Source: Crotalaria pallida (Eukaryota; Streptophyta; Magnoliopsida; Fabales; Fabaceae). Taken from it: a DNA stretch of 64,000 nucleotides. Under the pieces are notes generated by a model that was not told the origin of the DNA, did not search any database, and worked only from the letters and a program-made list of their open reading frames with translations. The translations under genes were made by a program, and so were the position numbers. Numbering within the stretch: position 1 is the stretch's first letter; every line of letters starts with the position of its first letter. The DNA is taken from NCBI GenBank assembly GCA_037953625.1, contig CM075655.1, positions 78,147,501 to 78,211,500 on the forward strand, in the 5' to 3' direction. Below, one piece after another: positions 59,501-64,000 of the stretch.

Positions 59501-61533
59501 TTTCATTTGGATTCGGGTGACGTGACTTCAACTCAAGAGGACACTAATTTTGTAGCTTCAACTCAAGGTGAGAGAGAAGTCTTCTTAAGACATAGTGGCA
59601 TGTAGGGTAATGTTAGCACGTTCCGTATTATCTCAAAGGTCGGAACTAGGGATCTATCGGGTGAGTAGTAGAACGACAATTGTGTGTGTGTTCTGCCGTT
59701 CATACGAAAACAACGATCCCTCGAATATAATTGTATGTGTTGGATATTTTGTTTAATTATGATGTTGAATCGATTATAATATTAAATTGTTAATGATAAC
59801 ATATTTGGCGTATATGTTATATAAACCTGTTATTGGAAAATTGATTCATATGATGATATGTTGGAGAATTTTTGGGGAATGATTAAAAGGCTTTATGGTT
59901 TAAGAAATTGGTATGGAATTGTTATGGATATTTATGAAAGTTTATAATGTTATCCCCTGATCGCACTGTCATGGTGACGTGCTTGATCGTTAAGTTTTGC
60001 CGGCCACGTGAATGGAACGCCATGGTTGTGAGCTCGGTTTGGAATTCGTTGTGATTTGGAAGCGCCTGGATAGGTTAATCCCTTAGAGGTCGAGACCCGT
60101 TAGAAGTGTGGCTTAGAATGGGTCGACCAAAACTAGGATTTATGACAGACTTAAAAGACTTAAAAGACGTAGGAACCCCTTTTCTAAACCATGCGTTGAG
60201 AGTGAAGTAGTGGAGAGGAAAGATACCGTATACTTGGAGGCTGGAGTCCCTTCAAGTGGTGATTGCAATAGGGGAGGGCAAGGACGGTGAAACGTCAAGA
60301 AGCCTAGAGTACTTCTCTAGGCGGGACGGGACTACATTGACAAGGTTCACTGGAGTCTAGACTTTCGTCGTAGCAAGGACTGCAGGCCAACTGGAGAAAG
60401 TGCTGTCGCCCCCTTGAGCAAATCATAGATGGTGAGAGGGAACCTGAACGAGGCTAGAAGTTCGGTAGGTTTTGGGTTTTTGGAAACTTTTGGGAAATAA
60501 ATCTTGTTGACCACCGGCGGCGTCTGGTCACATAAATTTTGATATCTTGCTTACCACCGGTGTCTGGTACAGCCTTCCGTCTACCGACTCCGATGCCGGC
60601 GTGGTTAGGGTTCCTGTGCGTCCCATCTGCTTTCCGAACTAGGATATGGTTGGAATTGTGGAGGAGATGTAACGTGTGTGCTATCAATCCCTTGAACCTC
60701 GGTAATTGTACCCCCTTTTGGTTTACCGATGGTTGTGATGCCGAAACTTAGAGACAAAAAGATAACTACATATAAAGGTTAAAGCTTTATTAAGAATATT
60801 CTTTTGGGAAAGAACCTTATTGTATTATTTTTATAAGGTGATGATAATGATGATGTATATGCTTCTATGATATGCTTGAGTGGTCTTAATATTCTCCTGT
60901 AGTAAGTCCACGCCGTCGACGATTATATCGTTCGGAAGTGCTTACTCTCTCTATTTCCCTTCCTGTGGACATTGGGGAACAATGTTCACAGATCAAGTAG
61001 TAGTTCGAGTAGTGGTTGCTCAAGTTGGAAGAGGATCGCGAGATGGTGCCCATATGAGGAGGAAGCAGAAGCAGCAACCGAGGAATCTTTCAGACACTTG
61101 TGGCGAAGGATAGCAATGAAGACTAGTATTCTAGGATAGTATCGTAGTCTTTGTTTTGTACCCTATCTTAAGGTGATTAAGACATGATTACTCTATCCCG
61201 ATGCAACCCCTGTTGTAATAAAGGATTATTTGGAAAGAAATAAAAGAAGTTCTTTTGGTTATGTATCAAGTTCAAAAAGTAATTAAATGTTTCCGCAAGT
61301 TAACCATCGAATAAATATGGCGTTAAGAAAATAAGTTTTTGGAAATGTGTTGCTAACATCTCTTTTTGGAAAAAGGATTTTATGTTGCAAATATTTTGAA
61401 AACCAAGTAACTCAAATAGTATTATGAAAACCTTTTTGTAAAAGAAATAAGATGAACGGATTTTGGTAAATGTTATAAAAAAAATGGCGCAAATTTTTAG
61501 TGAAAATTCTAAGTTCCAAACTGGGGTGTTACA
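56542..61533 (+). repeat. 3' LTR of element F (4992 bp)
   Basis: Nearly identical to 49928-54882. Obvious differences are an expanded (AT)n/TATATA tract (56650-56712), a shorter G run (57236-57243) and scattered substitutions. Confidence 0.92.
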
Positions 61534-63102
61534 AGTATAATTAAGTGTATATGGATGTTTAGTTAGGCATTAGAATTAAATTACATGAACGGGTAATTAT
61601 GGCTTGAATTAGTGCTTGCTTTATATGTGTAAATAATAAGTTCTAATACTTGAAATTTTGTATTAATTACATGTATGTGTGTTCTTGATATATATGTGAT
61701 GTAAATATATAATTATGTTGTGCTTTTTAATTATTATGTTGATTATGGTTAATTAGGAATAAATTAGCATAAAGTGATTTCTAATTAAATTTGAACTAAA
61801 CAAATGCAATTTTCTAAAGAACAAAGAGTTCAAATTTAATTAGAAAGAATCTAAGAAGTTGTATCATGCATGGTGAAAAGGGGACGTTAGGAGTAGGGAA
61901 AAAACATACGTATAACGTGAAGGCAATAGTAACTAGATTGTGCCATTGAAACAATCGCCAAGAATTGTTGTGGAAAACTTTGATCTTCCAAAGGACACAG
62001 GTTCGCAACCCGTGTTGGGGATTGGTTTTATGCAACCATAATAATTTTGTCAGTTACTTTGGCTTTTCGTGGCCGGTCAATGGTGATCCCTGTTATAGCC
62101 AATTTGGTGTAATCAAACCAAATTGTATGATGAACCCCTAAAAAGGGGTGAAGTATTGTGCAAACCATGTGTTTGGAGAGGTACTACTATCGGTCGGTTT
62201 TTCCCCGGAGTGGAGGGTGATGTGAGGAAAATGTGTGAGGTAAAGCAAAGCAAAGTAAAGCAAAGCAAAGTAAAAGTGAAACAAAAGATGAAGTTCATGC
62301 ATAAAAGAGCATGCATATGCATATGCAATTTCATTTAATTGAGTCCAATAAATGAAGAATAAATGTAAAGAAATGCAAATGAAAGAATATGATATTGGAC
62401 TCAATGATGAAATTAAAGTGAGCGACGTTGCACTCATGTATATATGAAAATGTGATTATGCTAATGTTATGTTTATATTCTCTTATATTCTATAGTGTAA
62501 ATATGAAATATGAATGATAAGTGTAAATGCATTTAATTATGCCTTATTATTGTTTTTAAGTGCTTTCTTTGATTTAAATTCAAATTACTCACCTCTTAAG
62601 TTGACATTTTAGGTACAATGGAGAATGAACTTCATATAATTCAGGCCGAAAAGAGTGTACTCTCACTAGAAGAGAGTATGCTAACAATGATGACTGTTTA
62701 GTCACATTAAGGTTGCAACCGCTCTAAGATTCTATGATGTAAATATTCTAATTATATACAAATGTACTTAAGTACTAAATTTTGTTCTTATTTAAGTACA
62801 CCTTTATTTTGTAAACGGACTTTATAAAGATTTTTAACAAATGCATTAGTGATTGTGAAAGATATTCATATATCCTCCCTTTGATGAAATTAAATTATGT
62901 CACAATCACTTATAATGTAATTATGAATTCTTATTTATAGTTATAAACTGATCTGAATTTGATAGGTACAAAAGTTTTGTTTTGGGAAAAGTCCTTATTT
63001 CAAGCGGAACTCCGCCAAATTTTTTATAAAACCCAAGTATTTTTCTCATGAAATTACTAATTTTAAGTAACATATTTTAAATTAAAAAGTTAGGACGTTA
63101 CA
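61534..63102 (+). repeat. second D LTR, right part
   Basis: It continues from AGTATAATTAAGTG and ends GGACGTTACA. It contains the same hairpin group (about 61920-62160), acceptor-like TTTTAG and 27-codon frame as the first D LTR. Confidence 0.92.
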
Positions 63103-63105
63103 TTA

Positions 63106-63122
63106 TGGTATCAGAGCAATGG
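63106..63122 (+). other. primer-binding site after second D LTR
   Basis: TGGTATCAGAGCAATGG follows the LTR end as it does at 16224. An LTR with a polypurine tract on its left and a primer-binding site on its right is shared by two tandem element bodies. Confidence 0.92.
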
Positions 63123-63447
63123 TTGCAATCCTCGGCTGTGGAGTATGGATCTCCATATCTCCAATGAGTTACTCCACATGAGAGTAACTGATTAATGGTT
63201 AAGTGTTAGAGCTTCATTAGAAAGGTGAGTATAGGTAGTTGGTAAGTCAATAGGTCCTTAGTAATTTTAGAATAATGTTTATATCTATTAGCTAATCTTG
63301 TTGATTTATCTCTAACCTAAAGTGGGCTAAACTCGAAATTTTAATGTGACTTTGTCATATCAAGGAAGAGACCGAAAGTAGGGACTAAGGAAAGTGAAAA
63401 CTCCCAACGGGCCAGAGCATGAAAATTTTAATGTGACTTTGTCATAT
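63123..63447 (+). other. second D leader, truncated, with a 25-bp duplication
   Basis: It matches 16241 onward until about 63422. Bases 63423-63447 then repeat 63336-63360 exactly before copia sequence begins. Confidence 0.85.
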
Positions 63448-63513
63448 TTTCCGATGTTTTCGTAAACACCCAATTCATACCCCCCTCTTGGGTGACGGTT
63501 GCCAATCCTAACA
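63448..63513 (+). repeat. 3' end of a truncated Ty1/copia LTR
   Basis: It contains the CACCCAATTCATACCCCCCTCTTGGGTG-type tail common to copia LTRs (typed here only as CCCCCCTCTTGGGTG) and ends CCTAACA, followed by the copia primer-binding site TTGATATCAGAGC (63515-63527). Confidence 0.75.
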
Positions 63514-63612
63514 ATTGATATCAGAGCTTCGTGCTCTGGTAAAGGCCTTACAGCCTGAGTTCAAACATCATTGTAGATTGGCAGCGTTGGGATATATTTT
63601 TTTTATTCTAAT

Positions 63613-64000
63613 ATGGAGGGATTTCCATTCGATGTAGCACCATTTTTTGATGGAAATAATTTCTACTATTGGAGTGCTAGAATGAAATATTTTTACAATC
63701 TATCAGCATTCGTTTATGGAATGTTGTTGTTTATGGTTTTGATGAAAAGTCTTTTTCCTTGAATTTTCAAGCTATGCATGTTTTGAAAAATGCTTTGAAC
63801 CATGATGGATTTGCTATTGTTGAAAATTGTGAAAATTCTAAGGATATTTGGGACACTTTGCATCTACACTATGCTACTTATGATCTTGTTGAAAGTGTAA
63901 GTGTCCACAGGAATGAGGAGAAAGAAAAAACTGATGTTGAGTAGAAAGAACTAACTCCCTAGAAGAAGAATATGATGATATTGAAAGCGTGGGGAGTAGC
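63613..64000 (+). pseudogene. gag: Ty1/copia gag, N-terminal part (broken, runs off the window)
   Basis: It starts MEGFPFDVAPFFDGNNFYYW, the DUF4219-type start of copia gag, and ARMKYF. A frame change near 63706 leads to LWNVVVYGFDEKSF, NFQAMHVLKNALNHDGF and CENSKDIWDTLHLHY, the UBN2-type gag block. TAG at 63942-63944 follows EEKEKTDVE. In copia elements this protein forms the particle coat. Confidence 0.85.

Larger units (their letters stand above)
49928..61533 (+). mobile_element. gag-only LTR retrotransposon F (TR-GAG type)
   Basis: LTRs of 4955 bp (49928-54882) and 4992 bp (56542-61533) flank only 1.66 kb of interior, which has a primer-binding site, one gag and a polypurine tract. Flanking pentamers are AATAT (49923-49927) and AGTAT (61534-61538). 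The uninterrupted D LTR has AGTAT at this spot, so the left copy mutated once. With no pol it must use enzymes of a relative. Plant gag-only elements of this layout have been described as TR-GAGs. Confidence 0.93.

Overview
The window is a nested stack of transposable elements from a flowering plant, probably a eudicot. The evidence is Tekay/Del-type Ty3/gypsy LTR retrotransposons with a chromodomain, plant L1-type LINEs ending in a zf-RVT domain, a CACTA DNA transposon and the start of a Ty1/copia gag. I see no intact host gene, rRNA or tRNA. The only host-like coding sequence is exon fragments inside the CACTA element.

Layout. 1-11888 is the 3' part of a Tekay element (gag-pol broken by stop codons, then a 3.0-kb 3' LTR). 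A 4.5-kb TG...CA element (4081-8584, target-site duplication ATCTC) splits its integrase from its chromodomain. 11889-13214 is the 3' end of an older LTR. 13215-13940 is a LINE fragment on the minus strand. From 13941 an LTR element here called D begins: LTR 13941-16220, primer-binding site and leader. D appears to be the matrix for most of the rest. It carries a Pack-CACTA (17028-22080, TSD TAC), LINE A (24051-29018, TSD AGTGCTATGTAC) and LINE B (minus strand, in three pieces from 29402 to about 48600). LINE B is itself split by element C (30498-41195, TSD GTCAT) and by a solo LTR (44729-48304, TSD CCTTT). D's 3' end and polypurine tract lead into a second D LTR from 49151. That LTR is split by element F, a gag-only retrotransposon with 5-kb LTRs (49928-61533), and ends at 63102, where a primer-binding site and leader follow again. 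The last 550 bases are a truncated Ty1/copia 5' end.

What stands out is the shared anatomy of the Tekay-type LTRs. Several LTRs that differ in sequence carry the same modules in the same order. (1) A pair of identical palindromes about 20-21 bp apart just upstream of the TATA box. The palindrome sequence differs by family: ACTCGAGT, TAACCGGTTA or GTATCCGGATAC. (2) A TATA box, then a leader hairpin with compensatory stem changes. (3) A GTAAGG splice-donor-like site opening a 1.1-2.0-kb putative intron, which contains further palindrome pairs with the same 20-bp spacing. (4) An array of short hairpins with a near-constant loop and varying, still complementary stems. (5) A TAG/G acceptor-like site. 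In two LTRs this acceptor is followed 3 nt later by the ATG of a 150-codon reading frame whose two copies differ mostly at synonymous sites. I do not recognise this combination as a described system, and it is the best candidate here for something new.

The elements are mostly dead. Tekay gag-pol has five in-frame stops and has lost catalytic Asp residues in protease and RNase H, largely through C-to-T type changes. Element C has LTRs only about 1.7% diverged around a pol that is thoroughly decayed, and element F has only gag. Both would need proteins supplied in trans.
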